Part shown: positions 33,581-42,171 of the stretch, piece after piece
Layout: each line of letters begins with the position of its first letter
Numbering within the stretch: the stretch's first letter is position 1
Program-made: the position numbers and the translations under genes
Notes under the pieces: generated by a model
The model's database searches: none
What the model was told of the DNA's origin: nothing
The model's input: the letters and a program-made list of their open reading frames with translations, nothing else
DNA from: Crossiella sp. SN42
Lineage (GTDB): Bacteria > Actinomycetota > Actinomycetes > Mycobacteriales > Pseudonocardiaceae
Length of the DNA stretch: 64,000 nt
Reading direction: 5' to 3'
NCBI RefSeq assembly: GCF_023897065.1
Contig: NZ_JAMHIV010000007.1
Coordinates: 186,001 to 250,000 of the forward strand

Positions 33581-33986
33581 CCCGGGGCGGGCTTGGGGGC
33601 AGCAGCCGGAGTTGTTGTGCGCCTTGGCGGCGGTAGAAGTCGGCGGCCGGGGGGTGGGAGACGATGCGCACCGCGGTCAGGCCCCGCTCCCCCGCCACCG
33701 CGAGCATGTGCCGGATCAGGAGTCTGCCCAAGCCCAGGCCCTGCGCGTGGTCGGCGACGAAGAGCAGGTCGAGCTCCGGTGGATCTGGGATCAGGCGGTA
33801 GAAGCCCAGGGGTTCGGTGCCGCGTCGGGCGACGTAGGTGGGGGCGGAGGTCAGGTTGGCTGGGGTGAGCTGGTAGGCGTGCAGGATTGAGGCGTACTCG
33901 CCTTGGTAGGCCGAGGAGTTGTGCATCATCGCGGTCAGCTCGTCGGCCTGGGCGGGGTCGGCGGGGTGGATGTGCGGGGTACTCAC
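33495..33986 (-). CDS. GNAT-family acetyltransferase
   Basis: 163 aa from GTG 33986, whose GTGA overlaps the stop of the upstream gene. The GNAT fold is visible: LDLLFVADHAQGLGLGRLLIRHMLAVAGERG (acetyl-CoA pyrophosphate loop GLGLGR), then HPPAADFYRRQGAQ. The N-acceptor is unknown. It is translationally coupled to the MarR-GNAT gene, so the pair probably shares a role. Confidence 0.85.
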   Translation of the reverse strand: MSTPHIHPADPAQADELTAMMHNSSAYQGEYASILHAYQLTPANLTSAPTYVARRGTEPLGFYRLIPDPPELDLLFVADHAQGLGLGRLLIRHMLAVAGERGLTAVRIVSHPPAADFYRRQGAQQLRLLPPSPPRVTWTRPEFLLPVPAPGNPAAPPGSAPRH

Positions 33987-34930
33987 CTTGGCAGGGTAGG
34001 CGTGCGGACCGGCAGGGGGCGGGTCCAGGTTTGGCCGATGAGGTCCTTGCCGAAGCTGTGGTGGGGTTCTTCGGCGACCAGCTCGAAGCCCGCGGCTTGG
34101 TAGATCTTGCGGGCGGCGCCGAGGATGTCGTTGGTCCACAAGGTGATCTGCGTGTAGCCGGCGCGTTCGGCGAAGCGCAGGCATTCCTCGACCAGGCGGG
34201 AGCCGATGCCCAGGCCGCGCGCGGAGGGCTCGACCAACAGGAGGCGCAGGCGGGCGGTTTCGGCGTTCTCGGCGACGCAGAAGACGCAGCCGACGGGCTC
34301 GCCGTTGACCTCGGCGATCCAGGCGGATTCCCTTGCTGGGTCGTGGTTTCCGGCGTAGTCGGCGACGATTTTGGCGACCAGGGTTTCGTAGGTGTGGTCC
34401 CAGCCGAACTGTTCGGCGTAGCGCACCGCGTTGCGGTTGATGACCCAGCCGTAGTCGCCGGGGTTCGGGGCGCGCAGGACCACCGTGGGCGGGCGGGAAC
34501 GCGTGGGTTCGAGGACCTCGCGGATGGTGTTCATCGCTTCGGTCAGGCGGCGCTGGTCGGGTTCGGCGAGGGTGGCGAGCAGGTCGCGGACCTGGTCGGC
34601 GGAGCGGGTGTCCAGGTCGGTGTGCACGGCGCGGCCGCGCTCGGTCAGGCGCAGCACCTGGCGGCGGGCGTCAGTCGCTGACTTCTCCTTGACCAGGAGG
34701 CCGTCGGCGGCGAAGCGGGCCACGATCCGGCTCAGGTAGCCGGCATCCAGGGCCAGGTCGCGGCGCAGGTCGGCGACGTCGGTGGCCTCCTGCTGGCCCA
34801 GCTCGAAGAGCACTCTGGCCTCGGTGAGGGTGTACGGGGTGCGCAGCAGGCCCTCGTCCAGCACGCCCAGCTGAGCCGTGTAGCACCGGGTGAAGGCCCG
34901 GATGGCGGCGATTCGCTGTTTCGTGGTCAT
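33983..34930 (-). CDS. MarR-type HTH fused to GNAT acetyltransferase
   Basis: 315 aa from ATG 34930. Residues about 1-145 are a MarR winged helix (FTRCYTAQLGVLDEGLLRTPYTLTEARVLFELG, DLALDAGYLSRIVARFAADGLL, then the DARRQVLRLTERG wing). Residues about 160-310 are a GNAT domain (LLLVEPSARGLGIGSRLVEECLRFAERAGY, then YQAAGFELVAEEPHHSFG). This is a known two-domain family that couples DNA binding to acetyl transfer. It forms an operon with the second GNAT gene through a 4-bp overlap. Confidence 0.9.
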   Translation of the reverse strand: MTTKQRIAAIRAFTRCYTAQLGVLDEGLLRTPYTLTEARVLFELGQQEATDVADLRRDLALDAGYLSRIVARFAADGLLVKEKSATDARRQVLRLTERGRAVHTDLDTRSADQVRDLLATLAEPDQRRLTEAMNTIREVLEPTRSRPPTVVLRAPNPGDYGWVINRNAVRYAEQFGWDHTYETLVAKIVADYAGNHDPARESAWIAEVNGEPVGCVFCVAENAETARLRLLLVEPSARGLGIGSRLVEECLRFAERAGYTQITLWTNDILGAARKIYQAAGFELVAEEPHHSFGKDLIGQTWTRPLPVRTPTLPR

Positions 34931-34981
34931 CGTTGCCCCAGTCTGCCAAGTCATTGACTCAGGCAAAAGTATCATGAGGGC

Positions 34982-35012
34982 TTGACCTGGAGTTCGCTCC
35001 AGCACCTAGGGT
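34982..35012 (+). promoter_or_regulatory. MerR-type promoter of an aldo/keto reductase gene
   Basis: -35 TTGACC (34982-34987), 19-bp spacer, -10 TAGGGT (35007-35012), with the perfect dyad CTGGAG-TTCG-CTCCAG (34987-35002) in the spacer. This over-long spacer with a central dyad is the hallmark of MerR-family activation. No MerR gene is adjacent; the only one in the window is at 62407. Confidence 0.75.
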
Positions 35013-35049
35013 CCGCCCCGAAGATCACCACTACTGGGGAGCAGGACTT

Positions 35050-36096
35050 ATGCGTTACCGCACGCTTGGCGGCACCGGGATCGAGGTCAGCGTCCACTGT
35101 CTGGGCGCGATGATGTTCGGCATGGTCGGCAACACCGACCACGAGGACAGCGCCCGGATCATCCACACCGCCCTGGACGCGGGCATCAACTTCGTCGACA
35201 CCGCCGACATGTACTCCAGGGGCGAGTCCGAGGAGATCGTCGGCAAGGCCCTGGCAGGCCGCCGCGACGAGGTGGTGCTGGCGACCAAGGTGCACTTCCC
35301 GATGGGCGAGGGGCCCAACCGGGGCGGCAACTCCCGGCGCTGGATCACCCGCGCGGTGGAGGACAGCCTGCGGCGGCTGCGCACCGACTGGATCGACCTC
35401 TACCAGGTGCACCGGCCCGACCACACCACCGACATCGAGGAGACCCTGGCCGCGCTGACCGACCTGGTCCGCCAGGGCAAGGTGCGCGCCATCGGCTGCT
35501 CCTCCTTCCCCGCCCAGGACATCGCCGAGGCCCACCACGTGGCCGAACGCCGGGGCCTGTACCGCTTCCGCACCGAGCAGCCGCCCTACAACCTGCTCGC
35601 CCGCGGCGTGGAGACCCACCAGCTGCCCACCGCGCAGCGCTACGGCATGGGCACGTTGACCTACAGTCCGCTGGCCAACGGCTTCCTCTCCGGCAAGGTC
35701 CGCAAGGACCAGCCGGTGGACCTGACCACCGGGCGGCCCGCGCTGACCCCGTTCCGCTTCGACGCCTCGCTGCCGGAGAACGCGGCCAAGTTCGACGCGC
35801 TGGAGAAGCTGACCGAGCTGGCCGCGGACCTCGGGGTGCCGCTGGCGCAGCTGGCGGTGGCCTTCCCGGCCGCGCACCCCGCGGTGACCTCGGTGATCAT
35901 CGGGCCGCGCACCATGGAACAGCTGACCTCGCTGCTGGCCGGCGTCGAGCTGGAGCTGGACGACGCGACGCTGGACCGGATCGACGAGATCGTGCCGCCG
36001 GGCACCGACCTGTACCGGGCGGACGGGGCCTGGCAGCCGCCGTCGCTGGCCGCGTCGCGCCGTCGCCGCCCGATCGGTGAGCGCGCGGCTGCCTGA
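35050..36096 (+). CDS. Aldo/keto reductase
   Basis: 348 aa. AKR signatures: LGGTGIEVSVHCLGAMMFG, NFVDTADMYSRGESEEIVGKAL (Asp, Tyr), VVLATKVHFPMG (Lys), IDLYQVHRPDHT (His), and the C-terminal NADP-binding GPRTMEQLTSLLAGVELELDD. The four catalytic residues are present, unlike the AKR at 28088. The C-terminus has a basic Arg-rich tail. The MerR-type promoter upstream predicts induction by a metal, oxidant or electrophile. The MarR-GNAT operon is divergent. Confidence 0.9.
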   Translation: MRYRTLGGTGIEVSVHCLGAMMFGMVGNTDHEDSARIIHTALDAGINFVDTADMYSRGESEEIVGKALAGRRDEVVLATKVHFPMGEGPNRGGNSRRWITRAVEDSLRRLRTDWIDLYQVHRPDHTTDIEETLAALTDLVRQGKVRAIGCSSFPAQDIAEAHHVAERRGLYRFRTEQPPYNLLARGVETHQLPTAQRYGMGTLTYSPLANGFLSGKVRKDQPVDLTTGRPALTPFRFDASLPENAAKFDALEKLTELAADLGVPLAQLAVAFPAAHPAVTSVIIGPRTMEQLTSLLAGVELELDDATLDRIDEIVPPGTDLYRADGAWQPPSLAASRRRRPIGERAAA

Positions 36097-36105
36097 ACGG
36101 GCGAC

Positions 36106-36154
36106 GAGGGTGGTCGCTTCAGGAACCCTGTGGTTTCACACTGCAACCACCCTC
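36106..36154. repeat. 9-bp inverted repeat between AKR and serine hydrolase genes
   Basis: GAGGGTGGT (36106-36114) and ACCACCCTC (36146-36154) are exact reverse complements with 31 nt between. A smaller GTGGTT/AACCAC pair lies inside. It may be a transcript-end structure for the AKR gene or a regulatory site; no U-run follows. Confidence 0.35.
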
Positions 36155-36176
36155 ACCCGATCGGCGTCATTCGGGC

Positions 36177-37016
36177 ATGCGAGTACGACTATGGCTGCCG
36201 TTGGCGCTGGTCGCCGTGGTGGCCACCACGGTGGTGCTGACCACCTCCTTCGGCCGGGACCCGTGGCGCACCGACTGCGCCGGGCCGCTGGTGGCGCCCA
36301 AAGCGGCCAGCGGTTCGGCCGCCGCGGTGCAGGCGGCGGTGGCGGCCTCGGCCAAGGGCGCCACGGTCGGCTACGAGGTCCTCGACCTGTCGGCCTGCCG
36401 GGTGGTGGCCGGGGTCAACGCCCAGCAGCGCTTCGCCGCGGCCTCGGTGGTCAAGCTGCTGATCGCGCTGGACGCGCTGGACCGGCAGGGCGAGCAGGCC
36501 GAGGAGCGGGTGGCGCGGATGCTCTCGGTCAGCGACGACGCCACGGCCAGCGCGCTGTGGACGGCGGGCGGCGGGCCGGAGATCGTCAAGCGGGTCGCGG
36601 GCAAGCTCCAGCTGGGCGGGGTGCGGCCGCCGGAGCGGGCCGGGCAGTGGGGCGACACCCAGGTCACCGCGCACGACGTGGCGCTGGTCTACCGGCACAT
36701 CTCCGCCACGGAGACCAAGGACCGCCGCCGGTTGCTGACCTCGGCGATGGCCGAGGCGCCGCGGACCGCCGCGGACGGGTTCGACCAGCACTTCGGCATC
36801 CCGGACGGGCTGCCGGGCAGCCGGTGGGCGATCAAGCAGGGCTGGGGCAGCAGCGGGGAGCGCACCGTGCTGCACAGCACCGGCCTGGTCGGCGGCGACC
36901 GGCAGTACGCGGTGGTGCTGCTGACCAGTTGGCCGCTGGGCATGGACCGGATGGTCGCGGGCCGGGCGTTGACCGCGGGCGCCGGACGGGTGAGCGAGCC
37001 CGCCGCGGCGCACTGA
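36177..37016 (+). CDS. Serine hydrolase, beta-lactamase class A-like
   Basis: 279 aa with an N-terminal membrane helix or signal anchor (about 5-24). The penicillin-binding fold motifs are S90-V-V-K93 (SxxK), S119-D120-D121 and K220-Q-G in place of KTG. There is no E166-type omega-loop Glu in the expected context, so hydrolysis of beta-lactams is doubtful; this is a class A-like serine hydrolase of unknown substrate that faces the outside of the membrane. It is distinct from the true beta-lactamase at 1334-2242. Confidence 0.78.
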   Translation: MRVRLWLPLALVAVVATTVVLTTSFGRDPWRTDCAGPLVAPKAASGSAAAVQAAVAASAKGATVGYEVLDLSACRVVAGVNAQQRFAAASVVKLLIALDALDRQGEQAEERVARMLSVSDDATASALWTAGGGPEIVKRVAGKLQLGGVRPPERAGQWGDTQVTAHDVALVYRHISATETKDRRRLLTSAMAEAPRTAADGFDQHFGIPDGLPGSRWAIKQGWGSSGERTVLHSTGLVGGDRQYAVVLLTSWPLGMDRMVAGRALTAGAGRVSEPAAAH

Positions 37017-37020
37017 CCTG

Positions 37021-37044
37021 GTTGCCCGGCCCGCAGGCGGGTAT
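37021..37044 (+). promoter_or_regulatory. SigB/SigF-like promoter, leaderless geometry
   Basis: GTTG (37021-37024), 14-nt spacer, GGGTAT (37039-37044), then 9 nt to the ATG at 37054. It matches the GTTT-N14-16-GGGTA consensus with one mismatch. Confidence 0.6.
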
Positions 37045-37053
37045 CTGGGGGCC

Positions 37054-38556
37054 ATGGCCAACGTCTCCTACTGGATCTCCAGCACCCCTGCCGTCGTCGC
37101 CGACCGCCCTGAGCTGCCCGAGCAGGCCGACGTGGTGGTGCTCGGCGCCGGTATCGCCGGGACCACGACCGCCTACCTGCTCAAGCAGCTGGGCCTGCGG
37201 GTCGCGCTCATCGAGGCCGGGGACCTGGCCGCGGGAGTCACCGGGCACACCACGGCCAAGGTGACCGTGCAGCACGGGCCGGTGCACCAGCGGTTGCGCC
37301 GGTCCTTCAACGCCGAGACCGCGACCTCGCACGCCCGCGCGCAGACCGCGGCGCTGGAGTGGCTGGCGGCCACCTCGGCGCGGCTGGGCATCGACTGCGA
37401 GCTCACCCGCTGCGCCAACGTGCTCTACACCGAGCAGCCGGGCAGTGTGCCGACGCTGCGCGCGGAGGCCGAGGCGGCGGTCGCGGCCGGGCTGCCCTCG
37501 GCCTTCGCCGAGGACACCGACCTGCCGTTCCCGGTGGCCGGTGCGGTGCGGCTGGCCGACCAGGCCAAGTTCCACCCGCGGAAGTGGCTGCTCGGGCTGG
37601 CCGCGCTGATTCCCGGGGACGGCTGCTCGGTGCACACCGGGGTGCGGGCGCTGGCGCTGACCGAGGGCGACCCGTGCGTGGTGACCACCACCGAGGGCCG
37701 GATCAGGGCCGAGCACGTGGTGGTGGCCACGCACTACCCGATCTTCGACCGGGGCGCCTTCTTCCCCAGGCTGCAACCGCGCCGGGACCTGGTGGTGGCC
37801 GGGCCGGGCGAAGGGCCGCCGGGGATGTACCTGGATGTGGACACCGCGCACTCGGTGCGCACCGCGCCGCTGCCCGGTGGCGGGGAGTTGCTCATCGTCG
37901 GCGGCGAGGGCCACCTGGTCGACGAGGGCGAGAACACCGGGGAGCGGTTCGAGCGGCTGGCCGAGTGGGCGCGGGAACGGTTGGGGCTCACCGAGATCCG
38001 CTACCGGTGGATGGCGCACGACCTGTCCACTCCGGACGGTCTGCCCTACATCGGCCGGTTCCACCCGTTCACCAAGAAGGTGTGGGTGGCCACCGGGTTC
38101 GGGCACTGGGGCATGACCAACGGCACCCTGGCCGGGCTGATCCTGCGCGACCTGATCTCCGGGGTGGCCAACCCGCACGCGGCGCTGTTCGACCCGCTGC
38201 GCACCACCCTGGCCCAGTCCGCGCCGAAGTTCGTCAAGACCAACGCGCACGTGGCCGCCCGGCTGGTCGGCGACCGGTTCGCCGCCGCCACCGCGGGCGG
38301 GGTGGACCAGCTGGCCGAGGGGCAGGCCGTGGTGACCACGGTCGGCACCAAGGCGGTGGCCGCCTACCGCAAGCCCGGCGGCGAGCTGTGCGCCCTCGGC
38401 GCGCGCTGCACCCACCTGGGCTGCCTGGTGGCCTTCAACGACGGCGAGCAGACCTGGGACTGCCCCTGCCACGGCTCCCGGTTCGCCCTGGACGGCTCGG
38501 TCATCCAGGGTCCGGCGGTGCGGCCCCTGCCGAAGGTGGACCTCGGGGACGGGTGA
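37054..38556 (+). CDS. FAD-dependent oxidoreductase with C-terminal Rieske domain
   Basis: 500 aa. A DAO-type FAD domain begins with VVVLGAGIAGTTTAYLLKQLGLRVALIEAGDLAAGVTGHTTAKVT. The C-terminal Rieske [2Fe-2S] domain (about 420-495) shows CTHLGC and CPCHGSRFALDG. This fusion family is typically a flavin oxidoreductase with a built-in electron-transfer centre; the substrate is unknown. It is headed by a SigB-like promoter and followed after 29 bp by NDH-2 with a promoter of identical geometry. Confidence 0.9.
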   Translation: MANVSYWISSTPAVVADRPELPEQADVVVLGAGIAGTTTAYLLKQLGLRVALIEAGDLAAGVTGHTTAKVTVQHGPVHQRLRRSFNAETATSHARAQTAALEWLAATSARLGIDCELTRCANVLYTEQPGSVPTLRAEAEAAVAAGLPSAFAEDTDLPFPVAGAVRLADQAKFHPRKWLLGLAALIPGDGCSVHTGVRALALTEGDPCVVTTTEGRIRAEHVVVATHYPIFDRGAFFPRLQPRRDLVVAGPGEGPPGMYLDVDTAHSVRTAPLPGGGELLIVGGEGHLVDEGENTGERFERLAEWARERLGLTEIRYRWMAHDLSTPDGLPYIGRFHPFTKKVWVATGFGHWGMTNGTLAGLILRDLISGVANPHAALFDPLRTTLAQSAPKFVKTNAHVAARLVGDRFAAATAGGVDQLAEGQAVVTTVGTKAVAAYRKPGGELCALGARCTHLGCLVAFNDGEQTWDCPCHGSRFALDGSVIQGPAVRPLPKVDLGDG

Positions 38557-38570
38557 AGCCGGCGGCGGGT

Positions 38571-38576
38571 GGGTAT
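38571..38576 (+). promoter_or_regulatory. SigB/SigF-like -10 element, leaderless geometry
   Basis: GGGTAT with 9 nt to the GTG start at 38586, the same geometry and flank (GGGTATC-GGGG) as the promoter at 37039. The -35 is weak, so it may depend on the upstream promoter. Confidence 0.45.
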
Positions 38577-38585
38577 CCGGGGCGG

Positions 38586-39890
38586 GTGACTGCCACCAGA
38601 CATCGAGTCGTCATCGTCGGCGGGGGCTTCGGCGGGCTGGCCGCGGCACGGACGCTGCGCAAGTCCGATGTGGACGTCATCCTCGTCGACCGGATGAACC
38701 ACCACCTGTTCCAGCCACTGCTCTACCAGGTGGCCACCGCGCTGCTCTCCCCCGGCGACATCGCCCCCGCGCTGCGCGACGTGCTGCGCTCCCAGCGCAA
38801 CGCCCGGGTCGTGCTGGGCACCGCGACCGAGCTGGACGCGCAGGCCCGCACGGTGACCGTGGAGCTGCCGGACTGCCGCCAGGAGGTCCTGGCCTACGAC
38901 AGCCTGGTGGTCGCCGCCGGGTCCGCGGACAGCTACTTCGGCCACGAGGAGTGGCGGGAGGTGGCGCTGCCGATGAAGACCCTCTCCGACGCGGTCCGGC
39001 TGCGCTCCCGGCTGCTCACCGCCTTCGAGAACGCCGCCAACGCCAAGGACCCGGCCGAGCGGGCGCGCTGGCTGACCATCGCGATCGTCGGCGCCGGGCC
39101 GACCGGGGTGGAGCTGGCCGGGCAGGTGGCCGCGATGGCCAGGCGCAGCCTGCGCAACCAGTTCCGCGACATCGACCCGGCCTCGGCCAGGGTGGTGCTG
39201 ATCGACGCGGTGGACACCGTGCTGCCACCCTTCGCCGAGCCGCTGCGCGAACACACCAAGAAGACCCTGGGCAAGCTCGGCGTCGAGATCATGCTCGGCA
39301 AGATGGTCGCCGACGTGGACCAGGAGGGCGTGTTGTTGCGCGCCAAGGACAACAGCGAGTCCCGGCTGGCCGCGCGCACGGTGATCTGGGCGGCCGGGGT
39401 GAAACCGGCGGCCTTCGCCGACCAGCTGGCCAAGGCCACCGGCGTGGAGACGGACAAGAAGGGCAAGATCAAGGTGCGGCCGGACTGCTCCCTGCCCGGC
39501 CACCCCGAGCTCTTCGCCGTCGGCGACCTGGCCAACCTGGACGACCTGCCCGGACTGGCCGCCCCCGCGATCCAGCAGGGCGAGCACGTCGGCGAAGTGA
39601 TCAAGGCCAGGCTGGGTGAGCGGACCCCGCCGCCTGCGTTCCGCTACCGGGACCGCGGCACCATGGCCACCGTCTCCCCCGGCGACGCCGTGGCCGACGT
39701 GCGCGGGCTCAAGCTGCGCGGCCTGATCGGCAAGGCGGCCTGGCTCGCGGTGCACCTGGCCTTCCTGGTCGGCTGGCGCAACCGGATCTCGGTGCTGGCC
39801 GAATGGGGCTGGCTGCTGGCCACCGGCCGCCGCTCCCAGCGGATCATCCTGGAGGCCGCCGACGAGGGCATGGTGCGGAGGAAGTGTTGA
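38586..39890 (+). CDS. ndh: Type II NADH:quinone oxidoreductase-like protein
   Basis: 434 aa from GTG 38586. Two dinucleotide-binding folds: FAD (RVVIVGGGFGGLAAARTLRKSDVDVILVDRMNHHLFQPLLYQVATALLSPGDIA) and NAD (IAIVGAGPTGVELAGQVAAMARRSL). The second FAD motif PELFAVGDLANL and the C-terminal hydrophobic helix (WLAVHLAFLVGWRNR) complete the NDH-2 pattern. It would oxidise NADH and reduce quinone at the inner face of the membrane. The stop overlaps the P450 start region. Confidence 0.88.
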   Translation: MTATRHRVVIVGGGFGGLAAARTLRKSDVDVILVDRMNHHLFQPLLYQVATALLSPGDIAPALRDVLRSQRNARVVLGTATELDAQARTVTVELPDCRQEVLAYDSLVVAAGSADSYFGHEEWREVALPMKTLSDAVRLRSRLLTAFENAANAKDPAERARWLTIAIVGAGPTGVELAGQVAAMARRSLRNQFRDIDPASARVVLIDAVDTVLPPFAEPLREHTKKTLGKLGVEIMLGKMVADVDQEGVLLRAKDNSESRLAARTVIWAAGVKPAAFADQLAKATGVETDKKGKIKVRPDCSLPGHPELFAVGDLANLDDLPGLAAPAIQQGEHVGEVIKARLGERTPPPAFRYRDRGTMATVSPGDAVADVRGLKLRGLIGKAAWLAVHLAFLVGWRNRISVLAEWGWLLATGRRSQRIILEAADEGMVRRKC

Positions 39891-41200
39891 CCACCACCGA
39901 GAAGCGCTCACTGAGCCGACTATCCACTGTGGACACCGCGAAGGTGGTCGCCAAGGTGCTGCTGCCGATCCTGGCCCGCGGCGCGGTGATCCGCCGCCCG
40001 CGCGCGGTGGCGCTGGCGCAGCGGCTGGACCTGGACCGGCGGGCGGTGCGGCTGCTGACCCGGTTGCGCGAGCGCTACGGCGACGCGCCACTGCGGCTGC
40101 GCCTGCCCGGCCGGGACCTGGTGCTGCCACTGGACTCCTCCGACGCGCACGAGGCGCTGGCCCGCTCCCCGGAGCCGTTCAGCCCGGCCAGCCTGGAGAA
40201 GCGGCACGCCCTCGGGCAGTTCCAGCCGGAGGGCCTGCTGATCTCCCCCGCCGAGCAGCGGGCGCACCGGCGGGAGTTCACCGAGGACGTGCTGGCCACG
40301 CCCTATCCGGTGCACCCGCAGGCCGCCGACTTCACCGCGATCGTGGCCCAGACGGTCAAACCCCTGCTCTCCCAGCCGGAACTGGACTGGCCTGCCTTCA
40401 CCCGGCAGTGGTGGCGGCTGGTGCGCCAGGTGGTGCTGGGCACCGCCGCCGCCGGGGACGACCTGATCACCGACCGGCTCTTCGCGTTGCGCCGGGCCGG
40501 GAACTGGGGCTGGCTGCACCCCAGGGAGACCAAGCACCGGGAGATGTTCCTGCGGCACCTGCGCGGCGCGATCGACCGGGCCCAGCCGGGCAGCCTGGCC
40601 GCGCGGATCGCGGAGAACCACCCCGGCCCGGACATCCATCCCGAGTCGCAGGTGGCGCACTGGCTGTTCGCCTTCGACGCGGCCGGGGTCGCGGTCTTCC
40701 GCACGCTGGCGCTGTTGGCCACCCACCCGGAGCAGGAGACCAAGGCGCTGGCCGAGTCCGCCGGGTCTGCCCCGGACAGCTTCTGGGAGCTGCCCTACCT
40801 GCGTGGCTGCGTGCAGGAGTCGCTGCGGCTGTGGCCGACCACACCGCTGATCCTGCGTGAGTCCACAGTGGACACCACCCTCGGTGGGCACGAGATCGGC
40901 AAGGGCGCCACGGTGATCCTGTTCGCGCCCTACCTGCACCGCAACCCGGCCGGGTTCACCCCGGAGATCTGGCAGGACGGCACCGCGCACTTCCACGGCG
41001 CGCTGGTGCCCTTCAGCGACGGCCCCGCGGTCTGCCCCGGCCGCAACCTGGTGCTGCTGCTGACCACCCAGGTGCTGGCCACCCTGCGCCGTGAGCACAA
41101 GATCGGGCTGTTGACCAGGGCGCGCCTGCGGCCGGGGCGCAGGCTGCCCAGCGTGCTGGACCACTTCGCGCTGCGCTTCGCCCTCACCCGGCGCGACTGA
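39887..41200 (+). CDS. Cytochrome P450
   Basis: 437 aa from TTG 39887, inside a TTGA overlap with the NDH-2 stop; GGAGGA at 39877-39882 fits this start better than a GTG at 39884. P450 motifs: ExxR in CVQESLRLWP (about 310), the haem loop FSDGPAVCPGRN (Cys about 380), and an I-helix FDAAGVAVFRTLALL where the usual acid-Thr pair is missing. It needs a redox partner; the upstream NDH-2 or the Rieske protein might serve (inference). It contains an exact GTCCACAGTGGAC palindrome (40861-40873) and a near copy (39922-39934). Its 3' end overlaps convergent udgX by 17 bp. Confidence 0.9.
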   Translation: MTTTEKRSLSRLSTVDTAKVVAKVLLPILARGAVIRRPRAVALAQRLDLDRRAVRLLTRLRERYGDAPLRLRLPGRDLVLPLDSSDAHEALARSPEPFSPASLEKRHALGQFQPEGLLISPAEQRAHRREFTEDVLATPYPVHPQAADFTAIVAQTVKPLLSQPELDWPAFTRQWWRLVRQVVLGTAAAGDDLITDRLFALRRAGNWGWLHPRETKHREMFLRHLRGAIDRAQPGSLAARIAENHPGPDIHPESQVAHWLFAFDAAGVAVFRTLALLATHPEQETKALAESAGSAPDSFWELPYLRGCVQESLRLWPTTPLILRESTVDTTLGGHEIGKGATVILFAPYLHRNPAGFTPEIWQDGTAHFHGALVPFSDGPAVCPGRNLVLLLTTQVLATLRREHKIGLLTRARLRPGRRLPSVLDHFALRFALTRRD

Positions 41201-41822
41201 GCGCGGCCGCGGCCACCTTCAGGTCCTGCACCAGCGCGGCGTAGGCGGCCTCGCGGTCGGGCGCGCGCAGCACCGCCGACGGGTGCTGGGTGGCCAGCAC
41301 CCGTGCGGACAGCGGGAACTCCTCGGGCAGTTCGAGCAGCTCGCCGCGGTGCGCGGTGAGCCGGAAGGCCGCGCCCAGGACCGACTGGGCGGCGGTGGCG
41401 CCCAGGCAGACCACCAGGTCCGGGCGCACCGCGCCGAGCTCGGCCACCAGCCACGGCCGGCAGGCCACCACCTCGGAGCGGGTGGGCTTCTGGTGGATGC
41501 GGCGCTTGCCGCGGGCGTCGCGCTGGAACTTGAAGTGCTTGACCGCGTTGGTGACATAGGCGGTGGCGCGGTCGATCCCGGCCTCGACGAGTGCCTTGTC
41601 CAGCAGGCGTCCGGCCGGTCCGACGAAGGGTTCGCCGGCCTTGTCCTCCTGGTCGCCGGGCTGTTCGCCGATGAACATCACCCGGCCATGGGCGGGGCCG
41701 TCGCCGAAGACGGCCTGGGTGGCCTCGCGGTAGAGGTCGCAGCCGCGGCAGCCCTGCACCGCGGTGCGCAGTTCGTCGAGTCCGGCGTCCTCGGGCGGGT
41801 TGGCTCCCGGGTGCTTGGCCAT
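41184..41822 (-). CDS. udgX: UdgX-type uracil-DNA glycosylase
   Basis: 212 aa. Motif A GEQPGDQED (about 52-60), motif B HPSAVLR, Fe-S-type Cys ligands starting with GCRGCDLY (Cys25, Cys28), and the diagnostic loop K106-R-R-I-H110. In UdgX the His of KRRIH attacks the abasic sugar and traps the enzyme as a covalent adduct on uracil-containing DNA, so it can act as a uracil sensor. The gene follows a small protein gene with only 1 bp between, so both are probably in the SigB-like unit starting at 42079-42102. Confidence 0.92.
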   Translation of the reverse strand: MAKHPGANPPEDAGLDELRTAVQGCRGCDLYREATQAVFGDGPAHGRVMFIGEQPGDQEDKAGEPFVGPAGRLLDKALVEAGIDRATAYVTNAVKHFKFQRDARGKRRIHQKPTRSEVVACRPWLVAELGAVRPDLVVCLGATAAQSVLGAAFRLTAHRGELLELPEEFPLSARVLATQHPSAVLRAPDREAAYAALVQDLKVAAAALSRAG

Positions 41823-41823
41823 C

Positions 41824-42069
41824 TCAGCTGCTCTCCCGTTTCTCCAGGCCCACCGCGAGCCGCAGCTCCCTGGCGTCCTGTGCCTGGTCCTGCCGGTTCA
41901 TCAGGTCGGAGAGGGCGTCGGCGATCGCGTTGAGCTTCTGCTGGGTGGCCTCATCGGAGCGGGTCTGGGTGTTCTGCAGCAGGGCCACCAGCTTGGTGGC
42001 GAACCGGTCGAGGAAGGAGGGGCGCGTGCCCGCCTCACTGGGCATGACCGCGCCGGCGTGCTCGCTCAT
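41824..42069 (-). CDS. Small hypothetical protein, co-transcribed with udgX
   Basis: 81 aa from ATG 42069. Residues about 18-75 are helical (FLDRFATKLVALLQNTQTRSDEATQQKLNAIADALSDLMNRQDQAQDARELRLAVG). No known domain was recognised. It is the first gene of a unit with udgX and has a SigB-like promoter with 9 nt between -10 and start codon, so it may be a stress-related partner. Confidence 0.6.
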   Translation of the reverse strand: MSEHAGAVMPSEAGTRPSFLDRFATKLVALLQNTQTRSDEATQQKLNAIADALSDLMNRQDQAQDARELRLAVGLEKRESS

Positions 42070-42078
42070 GGCCTCGGA

Positions 42079-42102
42079 TTCCCCTACTCGGGTGCCTTCA
42101 AC
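42079..42102 (-). promoter_or_regulatory. SigB/SigF-like promoter for the small protein-udgX unit
   Basis: On the minus strand: GTTG (42102-42099), 14-nt spacer, GGGGAA (42084-42079), 9 nt, ATG at 42069. One mismatch each in -35 and -10. Confidence 0.5.
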
Positions 42103-42106
42103 CGCC

Positions 42107-42130
42107 GTTTGCCGCAGGCGGCATCGGGTA
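42107..42130 (+). promoter_or_regulatory. SigB/SigF-like promoter for DUF4383 and decarboxylase
   Basis: GTTT (42107-42110), 15-nt spacer, GGGTA (42126-42130). It leaves a 41-nt leader to ATG 42172. It is back-to-back with the udgX-unit promoter. Confidence 0.65.
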
Positions 42131-42171
42131 GCCGGAGCCATTGGCGCAATCTCTCTCGCGAGGTGAGAACC

